Below, piece by piece: positions 1 to 5,484 of a stretch of 15,691 nucleotides of DNA (position 1 is the first letter of the stretch; every line of letters begins with the position of its first letter). Below the pieces are notes generated by a model, which was not told the origin of the DNA, did no database searches, and was given only the letters and a program-made list of their open reading frames with translations. The stretch covers positions 1 through 15,691 of the forward strand of contig CALBSK010000085.1 of assembly GCA_937967795.1 (NCBI GenBank), written 5' to 3'. The translations under genes were made by a program, and so were the position numbers. This stretch comes from an uncultured Alphaproteobacteria bacterium (GTDB taxonomy: Bacteria > Pseudomonadota > Alphaproteobacteria > UBA9655).

Positions 1-33
1 ATTAACAACAATATTCTTCAGGCCCCTTGAGTC

Positions 34-150
34 TCAAAATATATGAACCCGCACAAATGGTTTAACCTTCTTGATTTCCGAGAACTGATCAAATAATCTT
101 GATCCAATGAGGGAGGAATCTCCGACGTAGATGGTGGCGTTACTATTCAT
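34..150 (-). CDS. possible small ORF, 38 codons, unknown
   Basis: A minus-strand ATG lies 10 bp after the stop codon of the DUF1444 gene and opens 38 codons (start MNSNATIYVGDSSLIGSRLF) before a TGA. A weak GGA lies just upstream of the ATG. The arrangement looks like a second gene translated from the same transcript. Near the stop, the next frame stays open for about another ten codons, so this could also be the start of a longer frame-shifted gene. I recognise no family, and an ORF this short could be chance. Confidence 0.3.
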   Translation of the reverse strand: MNSNATIYVGDSSLIGSRLFDQFSEIKKVKPFVRVHIF

Positions 151-160
151 TTTTCCAACT

Positions 161-1012
161 TTATTGGATTAGATGTTGTGTGAGAAAAGAAATTTTCTTA
201 TATAAAGAATGCTCTTCAGGAACCGTAAACACATCCAAACTATAATTTCCATCTTCTCGCTCATGCATTGTAAAGGGTATACTCGTAATTGAACGATTTA
301 AATTATGATATTCTTCACAGAATTCAATGGCTTTATCCATACCTTTAATATCTTCACTTCCCGTAATGATCAGAACTTCCCGATGAGGAATAAAAATAAC
401 CGGATCTCCTTTGATATTAAGATTTTTTGTTATATAAATTCCGCATAGTATTCTACTCGGATCATAACCATCTTTCCATGGAGATCTCCACACACCATCA
501 AAGATCTCTTCAAATTCTGCCTCATTAATAGCTTCTAAATTTTGAATCGCATAATTAAATGCCTTATCAAAATCCAAATCATTTTCTTCAAACCAGTTCT
601 CTTTTGGTATAACAATTGAACTTTCAGTATCGATAGATATTACAACTGCAATGTATTCGTTGAGCAGTCTATGTGGTATTTTTTCATCTTGCTGTAAGCT
701 TTCAACGTATGATCGTGAACGAATCACAGGTAACAATGATGAAATTTCCTTCTCAAAAGAAGGAAATCTTGTACCTTCGTTTTCCATAAGAGATTTAATG
801 CGGTTAAAAGTAGTCTCTAGCGATTTAGCTGCTTCTTTGGTTGTTAGGCGTGAATAATCTTCATAGATGTTTCCAAGAAAAAATTGATAACCATTCCAAT
901 TAATTGTTAATGTTTCTTCATTATAAATAGGGGGAGAGTACTGGGTTTCTAGGCGCATCTTCTCAAGAAGAGCGTTTACAAATTCGTTTCTTTCAAGCAA
1001 CTTTTTTAACAT
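161..1012 (-). CDS. DUF1444 (YtpQ / UPF0354) family protein
   Basis: This 283-aa protein resembles the DUF1444 family of unknown biochemical function, typified by Bacillus YtpQ. Recognisable family blocks are LLPVIRSRSY near residues 93-102, the GYDPSRIL block near 182-189, and the following VIFIPHREVLIITGSED strand region near 205-221. No signal peptide or membrane helix is evident, so it is probably cytosolic. The ATG is preceded by AAAGAGG with almost no spacer, so initiation a few codons downstream is possible; an in-frame TGA just upstream rules out a longer N-terminus. It starts 90 bp beyond the CCA end of the partial tRNA-Val, on the same strand, so it lies outside the integrated element in the flank. 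A perfect dyad at 1037-1053 sits just upstream of the start and may regulate it. The family call is from remembered motif similarity. Confidence 0.8.
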   Translation of the reverse strand: MLKKLLERNEFVNALLEKMRLETQYSPPIYNEETLTINWNGYQFFLGNIYEDYSRLTTKEAAKSLETTFNRIKSLMENEGTRFPSFEKEISSLLPVIRSRSYVESLQQDEKIPHRLLNEYIAVVISIDTESSIVIPKENWFEENDLDFDKAFNYAIQNLEAINEAEFEEIFDGVWRSPWKDGYDPSRILCGIYITKNLNIKGDPVIFIPHREVLIITGSEDIKGMDKAIEFCEEYHNLNRSITSIPFTMHEREDGNYSLDVFTVPEEHSLYKKISFLTQHLIQ

Positions 1013-1036
1013 CCTCTTTACTCACTCACTCCCAAA

Positions 1037-1053
1037 GTATACCCGGGGTATAC
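1037..1053. promoter_or_regulatory. operator-like palindrome upstream of the DUF1444 gene
   Basis: GTATACCC and GGGTATAC form perfect 8-bp inverted arms around a single G. The unit GTATACCCG also occurs as a direct repeat 11 bp apart (1037 and 1048), about one helical turn. It lies 25-41 bp upstream of the DUF1444 start codon, where a repressor site would overlap the promoter; each half contains a TATAC that could serve as a -10. The regulator is unknown. Confidence 0.5.
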
Positions 1054-1102
1054 CCGAAAGAATTACCACCTCTCGCAAAATCCCTGAAACCCTTATAATC
1101 TC

Positions 1103-1152
1103 TGGTGGGCGATGAGGGATTTGAACCCCCGACCCTCTCGGTGTAAACGAGA
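1103..1152 (-). tRNA. partial tRNA-Val(UAC), 3' half; attachment-site remnant
   Basis: Read on the minus strand, the sequence folds as the 3' half of a tRNA. It has a TCTCG/CGAGA anticodon stem around the loop TTTACAC (anticodon TAC), a 5-nt variable loop, a T-stem GGGGG/CCCTC around TTCAAAT, a 7-nt acceptor strand, discriminator A and an encoded CCA. Upstream of the anticodon stem there is only AT-rich DNA with no D-arm and no 5' acceptor strand, so it cannot make a working tRNA. Truncation facing an integrase gene 190 bp away is typical of the attachment site left at one end of an element integrated in a tRNA gene. The 3' end points to the chromosome side (left). Confidence 0.9.
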
Positions 1153-1214
1153 GAGTATTAGTATTTACCTAGTTTTATCTACTTATATTTACATACATAA
1201 TTCAATAGGTTAAA

Positions 1215-1244
1215 TTGGAATAAACATATATGAAGATATATAAA
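1215..1244 (+). promoter_or_regulatory. probable integrase promoter
   Basis: A TTGGAA -35-like hexamer at 1215-1220 is followed after 18 bp by TATAAA (1239-1244), or after 16 bp by TATATA (1237-1242). Transcription from here would give a leader of about 95 nt before the integrase ATG. That leader holds the TTGCTTCCGTT tandem repeat and a small dyad, which are candidate binding sites for self-regulation. Confidence 0.45.
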
Positions 1245-1266
1245 AATACCCCTGAATCTTTCTCTA

Positions 1267-1288
1267 TTGCTTCCGTTTTGCTTCCGTT
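1267..1288. repeat. tandem 11-bp repeat TTGCTTCCGTT x2
   Basis: Two exact abutting copies of TTGCTTCCGTT lie between the partial tRNA and the integrase start. The 11-bp period places both on the same face of the helix. The position, between attachment core and integrase gene, suits arm-type integrase sites or an excisionase/repressor operator. That role is inference. Confidence 0.6.
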
Positions 1289-1292
1289 TTAA

Positions 1293-1327
1293 AATGCCAT
1301 TAGCAACTCAGTTGATCTTAATGCCAT
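1293..1327. repeat. AATGCCAT direct repeat flanking a small dyad
   Basis: AATGCCAT occurs at 1293-1300 and 1320-1327. Between them lies the inverted repeat CAACT / AGTTG (1304-1314) with a 1-bp centre. The block ends just before the integrase ribosome-binding site (AAAAGGAG, 1331-1338), so a protein bound here could block translation or transcription of the integrase. The repeats are short, so the functional meaning is uncertain. Confidence 0.35.
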
Positions 1328-1344
1328 GATAAAAGGAGTACTAA

Positions 1345-2517
1345 ATGGATATAAGAAAAAAACTAACGAAGCGATTTGTAGAGAGTATTACTCCTCATGA
1401 AAAAGATGAGTTACTTATTTGGGATGCTGAGCTAAGAGGATTTGGCGTTCGCATATTTCCAACTGGAAGACGAACCTATTTTGTTCAATATCGAAATCAA
1501 TCCAGAAATACTCGCCGTAAAAAGATAGGTGTTCACGGTATTCTAACAACTGAACAAGCACGAGAAGAAGCTAAAAAACTTTTGGGGGATATTGCTAAGG
1601 GAGAAGATCCTTCCGCTAACGCTCGGATGCAGAAAAATTTTCGAACAGTTTCTGATTTGGCAAAAGAATATTTAAAATCTCATGCAAAGATTAAAAAAAC
1701 GCCCAAAGGCTATAAAGAAGATGAGTATTTTTTAAATGAGATCATTCTAAAGAAATATGGACGCTTAAATATAGAAAAAATATCAACTTTAGATCTTCAA
1801 AAAATCCATGCGGAGCTTCAAGAAACCCCCTATAAGGCTAATAAACTTCGAGATCTTTTAAGCAAAATGTTTAATCTCGCTATTCAATGGGGTTGGCGTT
1901 CAGATAATCCGGTTAAAGGTGTTGAAAAATATAAGGAATATAAGAGGCATCGTTGGTTAAATGATGAAGAAGTTCAAAGGCTATGGCCTGTTCTAGACAC
2001 TTACCCTAACCAAAAGGTTTCAAACGTTATTCGCCTTCTCCTTTTAACAGGATCAAGGCGTAATGAAGTTTTACATGCTACATGGAATCAATTCGATTTA
2101 GAAAGAGGTGTATGGACAAAGCCGGCGCACACCACAAAACAAAGAAGAATGGAGCACCTCCCTCTTTCAACGCGGACCATTGATATTTTGAAAAGTATGA
2201 AGGAAGAATCAAACTCTGACTTTCTTTTTCCGGGCAATATGCCGGGAAAACCGCTTCAAGAAATCAAAAAAGCTTGGCACACGCTAAGAATAAAAGCGGG
2301 TCTTCCAGATGTTCGTATTCACGACTTACGCCATACCCATGCGTCTCACCTTGTTTCAAGTGGGCTAAGCTTGAGTATTGTTGGCAAGCTGCTTGGGCAT
2401 ACGCAGGCTTCCACAACTCAAAGGTATGCGCATCTTGCTGACGAGCCTTTGAGGCAAGCCACGGAATTATTTGGTACAAAGGTTGGAAACCTTATTTCAA
2501 AAAGTGCTAAGGAATAA
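1345..2517 (+). CDS. int: P4-type tyrosine recombinase (integrase)
   Basis: This 390-aa site-specific recombinase would catalyse strand exchange between the element's attP and a tRNA gene. Layout is that of P4/CP4-like integrases: an N-terminal arm-binding DUF4102 domain (about 1-85), a central core-binding SAM-like domain (about 100-185), and a C-terminal catalytic domain (about 205-370). Catalytic residues are visible: Arg238 in TGSRRNEV, a likely Lys265, His326 and Arg329 in HDLRHTH, His352 in LGHTQ, and the nucleophile Tyr361 in QRYAHL. All are intact and length is normal, so it is probably active. The start is fixed by an AAAAGGAG site 6 bp upstream of the ATG. It reads away from the tRNA attachment remnant and ends 9 bp from the convergent ATPase gene. 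The target is very likely tRNA-Val. Confidence 0.96.
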   Translation: MDIRKKLTKRFVESITPHEKDELLIWDAELRGFGVRIFPTGRRTYFVQYRNQSRNTRRKKIGVHGILTTEQAREEAKKLLGDIAKGEDPSANARMQKNFRTVSDLAKEYLKSHAKIKKTPKGYKEDEYFLNEIILKKYGRLNIEKISTLDLQKIHAELQETPYKANKLRDLLSKMFNLAIQWGWRSDNPVKGVEKYKEYKRHRWLNDEEVQRLWPVLDTYPNQKVSNVIRLLLLTGSRRNEVLHATWNQFDLERGVWTKPAHTTKQRRMEHLPLSTRTIDILKSMKEESNSDFLFPGNMPGKPLQEIKKAWHTLRIKAGLPDVRIHDLRHTHASHLVSSGLSLSIVGKLLGHTQASTTQRYAHLADEPLRQATELFGTKVGNLISKSAKE

Positions 2518-2526
2518 GTGAAATCC

Positions 2527-3996
2527 TTACCCTTTGGTAAACAAATCATCCAAAGTAACCAGACCATCCACCATATCTTCTGAGTAAACCGTTTTTTTAA
2601 GACCATTGGCTGAGATTATAGCAAGAAAAATCTGCTTCTTGGTTCGCGTTTTTGCTTTAAAAACTGCGATCTTTTGCCTTAATTTTGCAGCTTCTTGTTT
2701 ATCTATTACATAAGGTTTGTCTGTATACTTGATTTCACAAATCGTAATTGCATCATCCTCTCGATCAAATAACAGATCAATCTGCGCCCCTTGTTCCTCC
2801 TGTGCACCTTTCTTTGAAGTATAGCGCCAAGTATTGGGGATAGCTGTAGGGCTCATGTTAAGAGCTCGACTAATTTGGGAAAGATGTTTGTAACAGACAG
2901 ACTCAAAGGCATATCCTGACCAGCTATACCAGGCAGGAGAACTTTGTTGTTTTTCCCAGTATCCTTTCATGGAGCCTTTTGTGAGCAAAGTCGATTTAAT
3001 AGGCTCAATCCAATCAAGATAGAAAAGAGTATATTCATCAATAGCCTTATAATAAATTCCTTTTCTACTATGAAAATGAGGTTTAAAGGCAATAATAAAA
3101 CTTGCATCTTGAAGATCTTTTAATCTTTTTAAACCTACGTTCCCATGAAAAGCTTTACCGAGATGAGCGAGGAGTTCTTCTTGCCCTATTCCATACCGGC
3201 GCTTGGCAATAAGCCGCACAATTTTGATATAAGTCTCGTGATCGTCATAGAGAGAAGAAAATAAATTATCAAACTCTTCTACCAAAAAGCTCTTGCGATC
3301 AAACGCTAACTTTTCAATATTTTGAGAGGCAGACAACCCTCGTTCAACTTTTGAGAGATAGTAGGGCACACCTCCTGTTGCCATATAAATCTGGAGGATT
3401 TGCTCGTTGTTTAATTTTACTCCTAGAGAACTTAAAAACAGCCTTGTATCTTTTAAATTAAAAGGCTCAAGATAAATATTACGTGTTATTCGATTATACA
3501 AACCTCCTTTATTGTTAACAATTTTTTCTATGATCCATGAAGCCGACGAGCCACAAATGATAAGCTTAATTCTCTTATCTCTTGACCAATGTTGATTCCA
3601 ATAATACTCGAGGGTTTGTAGCAATCTGGAATTTTTAGTTGCCATCCAGGGAAACTCATCAAAAAATAGAACAATTTTGTTAGCTTTTGAGAGAGATTTA
3701 AAGGCGTCTGTAAGCATTTCAAAAGCTGAATCCCAATTTTTTCCTTCTTTTAATTGAGCCCCATGGTAAAAGACCCGCCCTATCTCTTTGGTAAAATGCC
3801 GAATTTGTTCTTCTAGAGGGCCATTTTGAACGCCTGTAACATTAAAAAAGAAAACCTTCTTATCTTCAAAAAAACTTCGAATGAGAAAAGTTTTTCCGAT
3901 CCTTCGCCGTCCATAGATGGCTAAGAATTCGGCAGTCTTAGAGGAGAGCATCTTCTTTAGCAGATTTAATTCGGCCTTACGTCCTATAATGGGCAT
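2527..3996 (-). CDS. DUF234-type P-loop ATPase with PD-(D/E)XK-like C-terminus
   Basis: This 489-aa protein belongs to the AAA/STAND-like ATPases related to the archaeal ATPase + DUF234 group, abundant in archaea and in some symbiotic bacteria. Walker A is GRRRIGKT (29-36), Walker B is IVLFFDEFPW (about 108-117), and a sensor-like strand LIICGSSASW follows at about 145-154; GGVPYYL (208-214) is typical of the family. The C-terminal part (about 350-470) has the pattern of a PD-(D/E)XK nuclease fold: Glu365, Asp407 in AQIDLLFD, and ExK at Glu421/Lys423 in CEIKYTD. Nuclease activity is therefore possible but not shown. The ATG has an AAGGA site 8-9 bp upstream and a good promoter at 4029-4057. 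It faces the integrase tail-to-tail. The role is unknown; defence or stress cargo are alternatives. Confidence 0.88.
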   Translation of the reverse strand: MPIIGRKAELNLLKKMLSSKTAEFLAIYGRRRIGKTFLIRSFFEDKKVFFFNVTGVQNGPLEEQIRHFTKEIGRVFYHGAQLKEGKNWDSAFEMLTDAFKSLSKANKIVLFFDEFPWMATKNSRLLQTLEYYWNQHWSRDKRIKLIICGSSASWIIEKIVNNKGGLYNRITRNIYLEPFNLKDTRLFLSSLGVKLNNEQILQIYMATGGVPYYLSKVERGLSASQNIEKLAFDRKSFLVEEFDNLFSSLYDDHETYIKIVRLIAKRRYGIGQEELLAHLGKAFHGNVGLKRLKDLQDASFIIAFKPHFHSRKGIYYKAIDEYTLFYLDWIEPIKSTLLTKGSMKGYWEKQQSSPAWYSWSGYAFESVCYKHLSQISRALNMSPTAIPNTWRYTSKKGAQEEQGAQIDLLFDREDDAITICEIKYTDKPYVIDKQEAAKLRQKIAVFKAKTRTKKQIFLAIISANGLKKTVYSEDMVDGLVTLDDLFTKG

Positions 3997-4028
3997 GTTA
4001 ATATCCTTAGCTTATTCTTCTCTTTGAG

Positions 4029-4057
4029 AGCATAATTGAAGCAGAAAGTTAATTCAA
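4029..4057 (-). promoter_or_regulatory. sigma-70-like promoter for the DUF234 ATPase gene
   Basis: On the minus strand TTGAAT (4057-4052) is separated by exactly 17 bp from TATGCT (4034-4029). The start of transcription would be near 4022, giving a leader of about 26 nt before the ATG at 3996. Confidence 0.6.
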
Positions 4058-4204
4058 TATCATGTATTATCGTTCTAGATCTACAGTTTTTTCAGAAGGA
4101 AGGAAAAAGCATAAAATTCAAATTTTATGTTGATATTACAACATAAAAAAATGACTAACTAACCTTAGAACACCATAAAAGTTACATTTTTTCCAAAATT
4201 TTTC
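4058..4204. other. intergenic stretch between divergent genes, with an AT-rich dyad
   Basis: The 328 bp between the ATPase start (3996) and the small-gene start (4325) carry no convincing ORF. Beyond the two outward promoters, this central part contains a perfect 10-bp inverted repeat, TTTTATGTTG (4123-4132) and CAACATAAAA (4139-4148), with a 6-bp spacer. It could be an operator or a weak hairpin. I see nothing else in it. Confidence 0.5.
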
Positions 4205-4257
4205 TTGATTCTTTTTTAAGATGTACATACACTAATATAGTTATCTCAATCGAGATA
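4205..4257 (+). promoter_or_regulatory. promoter plus adjacent dyad for the 65-aa gene
   Basis: TTGATT (4205-4210) and TACACT (4228-4233) are separated by 17 bp. Just downstream, in the expected initial transcribed region, TATCTC (4242-4247) and GAGATA (4252-4257) form an inverted repeat with a 4-bp centre, a plausible repressor operator. The leader to the ATG at 4325 would be about 85 nt. Confidence 0.5.
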
Positions 4258-4324
4258 GCGCGAAGCAACTGTGTTAGCAGCACAAATTGCTCCGCTAATC
4301 ACAACAGATACAGGAGTATCCATT

Positions 4325-4522
4325 ATGACTAACTTCACCTTAGCTCAACTTGAGTATCTTTCTCAACAACTCTCTGAAGAATTAAGCACTGTTAAGCATC
4401 TTACATCCAAAGCATGGGTCGAATTCGGACTTGCTCGGGATACATTAAGAAGCCTTTCATTGACTTATGATGAGTGGTTGAAAGAAAAAGACTTAGAGCA
4501 AGAGCTCCCACCCAAGCAATAG
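4325..4522 (+). CDS. small helical protein, 65 aa, unknown
   Basis: I do not recognise this protein. The frame can be read from a GTG at 4271 (83 aa), but the ATG at 4325 has a GGAG 8-9 bp upstream and is the better start, giving MTNFTLAQLEYLSQQLSEEL and so on to a stop at 4520. It is mostly helix-forming residues (LAQLEYLSQQLSEEL, then LARDTLRSLSLTYDEWLKEK) with an acidic C-terminus, no Cys and no membrane segment. It could be a small DNA-binding, inhibitor or antitoxin-like protein, but no diagnostic motif is visible. It is a self-contained transcription unit with a promoter and dyad upstream and a strong terminator 22 bp downstream, which supports a real expressed gene. Confidence 0.75.
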   Translation: MTNFTLAQLEYLSQQLSEELSTVKHLTSKAWVEFGLARDTLRSLSLTYDEWLKEKDLEQELPPKQ

Positions 4523-4544
4523 ACCGGTGATAAATAAAAGGAGG

Positions 4545-4576
4545 GAGAAGCTACGCTTTGTAGCTTCTCTTTTTTT
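4545..4576 (+). terminator. intrinsic terminator after the 65-aa gene
   Basis: GAGAAGCTAC (4545-4554) and GTAGCTTCTC (4560-4569) form a perfect 10-bp stem around GCTTT, followed by seven Ts (4570-4576). This is a textbook rho-independent terminator on the plus strand. Confidence 0.93.
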
Positions 4577-4668
4577 CTATCGCAATTGTCGTTTTGATGA
4601 TGCCTGGTTGAACACATTTTCTTACCACAAAATCGATAAATGCTCTTTTTGTGCAAAAATTTTGTGAC

Positions 4669-4696
4669 TGGGGATGCTTTCACATTTAAATCCCCA
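4669..4696. repeat. 7-bp inverted repeat with an alternative pairing
   Basis: TGGGGAT (4669-4675) pairs with ATCCCCA (4690-4696) across 14 nt. TGTGA (4663-4667) can also pair with TCACA (4680-4684), which would interlock with the first stem. It lies in the non-coding stretch 4577-4846, between the terminator and the end of traD. Function is not evident. Confidence 0.4.
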
Positions 4697-4709
4697 TTTA
4701 TTTATCCTG

Positions 4710-4744
4710 TTCCGCGGAGTATAACAATTTTATACTTAGCGGAA
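4710..4744. repeat. dif/lox-like 35-bp inverted repeat
   Basis: The arms TTCCGCGGAGTATAA (4710-4724) and TTATACTTAGCGGAA (4730-4744) flank a 5-bp centre CAATT. Thirteen of 15 positions are complementary; only the GG/TA pair in mid-arm fails. Two roughly 11-15 bp arms meeting as ATAA-centre-TTAT is the architecture of tyrosine-recombinase core sites (lox, XerCD dif). A plain operator or a hairpin is the alternative. It overlaps no believable gene. Confidence 0.6.
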
Positions 4745-4805
4745 GAAAACATATTAAGAGATTTAAAGAGCCATATTTATCAAGTCGTCGTAATGGAAGA
4801 TTTTT

Positions 4806-4837
4806 TTGAGAAGAGTAGCTGATTATGCTTCTCTCAA
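4806..4837. repeat. imperfect inverted repeat downstream of traD
   Basis: TTGAGAAGAG (4806-4815) and CTTCTCTCAA (4828-4837) pair imperfectly across 12 nt, 10 bp beyond the traD stop. Seen from traD there is no run of Ts after the stem, so it is at best a weak terminator or mRNA-end hairpin. Confidence 0.3.
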
Positions 4838-4846
4838 CTAAGGCTT

Positions 4847-5131
4847 TTAAGAATTCACTTTCTCCCTAGAAAACGCCTCTCCTCCTTTATGAATCCAGCT
4901 GTTCATTTGGCTTACATTCAGTTCCTTTTCTTTAAGGGAAAGGAGCCCTCCTAAAAGGGCATTTGCGTTCCAAGTGTCAAGTTGGGCTTTTGAAACGAGT
5001 CCGCCAAGCTCAATGAGCCGTCGGGTTCGATTTTTTCTTTCTTGGATCGTTAAAGAGGCTTCCAATTGCTTGAGACGGTTTTTCCGTTGCTCGAGCTTTT
5101 TTCGTTTTTCAATGAGGTTTGTTTTTGTCAT
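4847..5131 (-). CDS. traD: TraD-like conjugal transfer accessory protein (Ti type)
   Basis: This 94-aa basic protein matches the small TraD family of Ti plasmids and related alphaproteobacterial elements; it is not the F-plasmid TraD coupling ATPase. The diagnostic block is RTRRLIELGGLVSKAQL (about 36-52) followed by NALLGGLLSL (about 57-66). An N-terminal Lys/Arg-rich helix (about 5-35) with heptad-like leucines could bind DNA or form a coiled coil. Ti TraD is about 70 aa, so this one has a longer N-terminus and an extra C-terminal tail. It is thought to act as an accessory factor at oriT processing. The ATG has GGAG about 7 bp upstream, and a strong promoter lies at 5167-5195. It is divergent from traA, just as traCD and traA flank oriT on Ti plasmids, which strongly supports the call. 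Confidence 0.82.
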   Translation of the reverse strand: MTKTNLIEKRKKLEQRKNRLKQLEASLTIQERKNRTRRLIELGGLVSKAQLDTWNANALLGGLLSLKEKELNVSQMNSWIHKGGEAFSREKVNS

Positions 5132-5166
5132 AGGCTACTCCAACAGAAAAGCTTTTTATTAAGAAG

Positions 5167-5195
5167 AGTATACAGAAATAGAGATTAAAAATCAA
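5167..5195 (-). promoter_or_regulatory. sigma-70-like promoter for traD
   Basis: On the minus strand TTGATT (5195-5190) and TATACT (5172-5167) are separated by exactly 17 bp. Transcription would start near 5160, about 29 nt before the traD ATG. Confidence 0.65.
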
Positions 5196-5296
5196 TAACT
5201 TCGATTTAAATCATCATAAAAATACATCATAAATGAAAGTATTTGATGAAATATCGCGCATAGCGTTAGGAGATAAATTTGAAAAATTTTACGACT

Positions 5297-5326
5297 ACGC
5301 AATATGTGTTGTGACCAACACTGCGT
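5297..5326. repeat. bulged hairpin in the traD-traA gap (oriT candidate)
   Basis: ACGCA (5297-5301) pairs with TGCGT (5322-5326), and GTGTTG (5306-5311) pairs with CAACAC (5316-5321) around TGAC. A 4-nt ATAT bulge lies on one side. This gives an 11-bp interrupted stem next to the relaxase gene, the kind of inverted repeat that relaxases recognise beside nic. It also overlaps the probable traA promoter, which would allow autoregulation by the relaxase or TraD. Confidence 0.5.
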
Positions 5327-5337
5327 TCTGATAGAAT
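5309..5337 (+). promoter_or_regulatory. sigma-70-like promoter for traA
   Basis: TTGTGA (5309-5314) and TAGAAT (5332-5337) are separated by 17 bp. The leader to the traA GTG would be about 140 nt. The -35 lies inside the hairpin at 5297-5326. Confidence 0.5.
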
Positions 5338-5484
5338 AGATCTCATAAAAAGACTGGAATTACAATAAAAAAAGCTCATTTAGCTGTAGTTAAGTTATAT
5401 AGATTTTCATAACATTATACCTATTCCTATTTTACGATTTCAGAAAGTTCAAAAGCCTGGTCATTTTGTAAAGGAGTGTAAGAC

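Larger units (their letters stand above)
5132..5484. other. divergent traD/traA region; candidate origin of transfer
   Basis: No gene fits in these 353 bp. In Ti-type transfer regions oriT lies between divergent traD/traC and traA, and this stretch occupies that place. It contains outward promoters for both genes, the palindrome GATTTAAATC (5203-5212), a 13-bp-spaced direct repeat CATCATAAA (5212-5220 and 5225-5233), and a bulged hairpin at 5297-5326. I do not see a recognisable nic consensus of a known plasmid group, so the exact nick site is unknown. Confidence 0.55.

Noticed and set aside
1103..1200. Complete tRNA gene
   Set aside because: The D-arm and 5' acceptor strand are absent; sequence upstream of the anticodon stem is AT-rich and cannot pair with the acceptor.
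2264..2606. Minus-strand ORFs opposite the integrase 3' end
   Set aside because: They overlap the conserved catalytic region of the integrase and the end of the ATPase gene, with no motif of their own.
4123..4148. Intrinsic terminator formed by the TTTTATGTTG dyad
   Set aside because: The stem is almost all A-T, lies upstream of both flanking genes and would terminate nothing. An operator is more likely, if it is functional at all.
4271..4324. GTG start giving an 83-aa version of the small protein
   Set aside because: There is no ribosome-binding site before the GTG, while the in-frame ATG at 4325 has GGAG at proper spacing.
4663..4684. CRP-type site TGTGA...TCACA
   Set aside because: The half-sites are 12 bp apart instead of the 6 bp needed, and no gene start is nearby.
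4640..4822. Plus-strand 60-codon ORF starting MLFLCKNFVTG
   Set aside because: It has no ribosome-binding site, starts inside a dyad-rich stretch, spans the dif-like repeat and resembles no family. Treated as non-coding.
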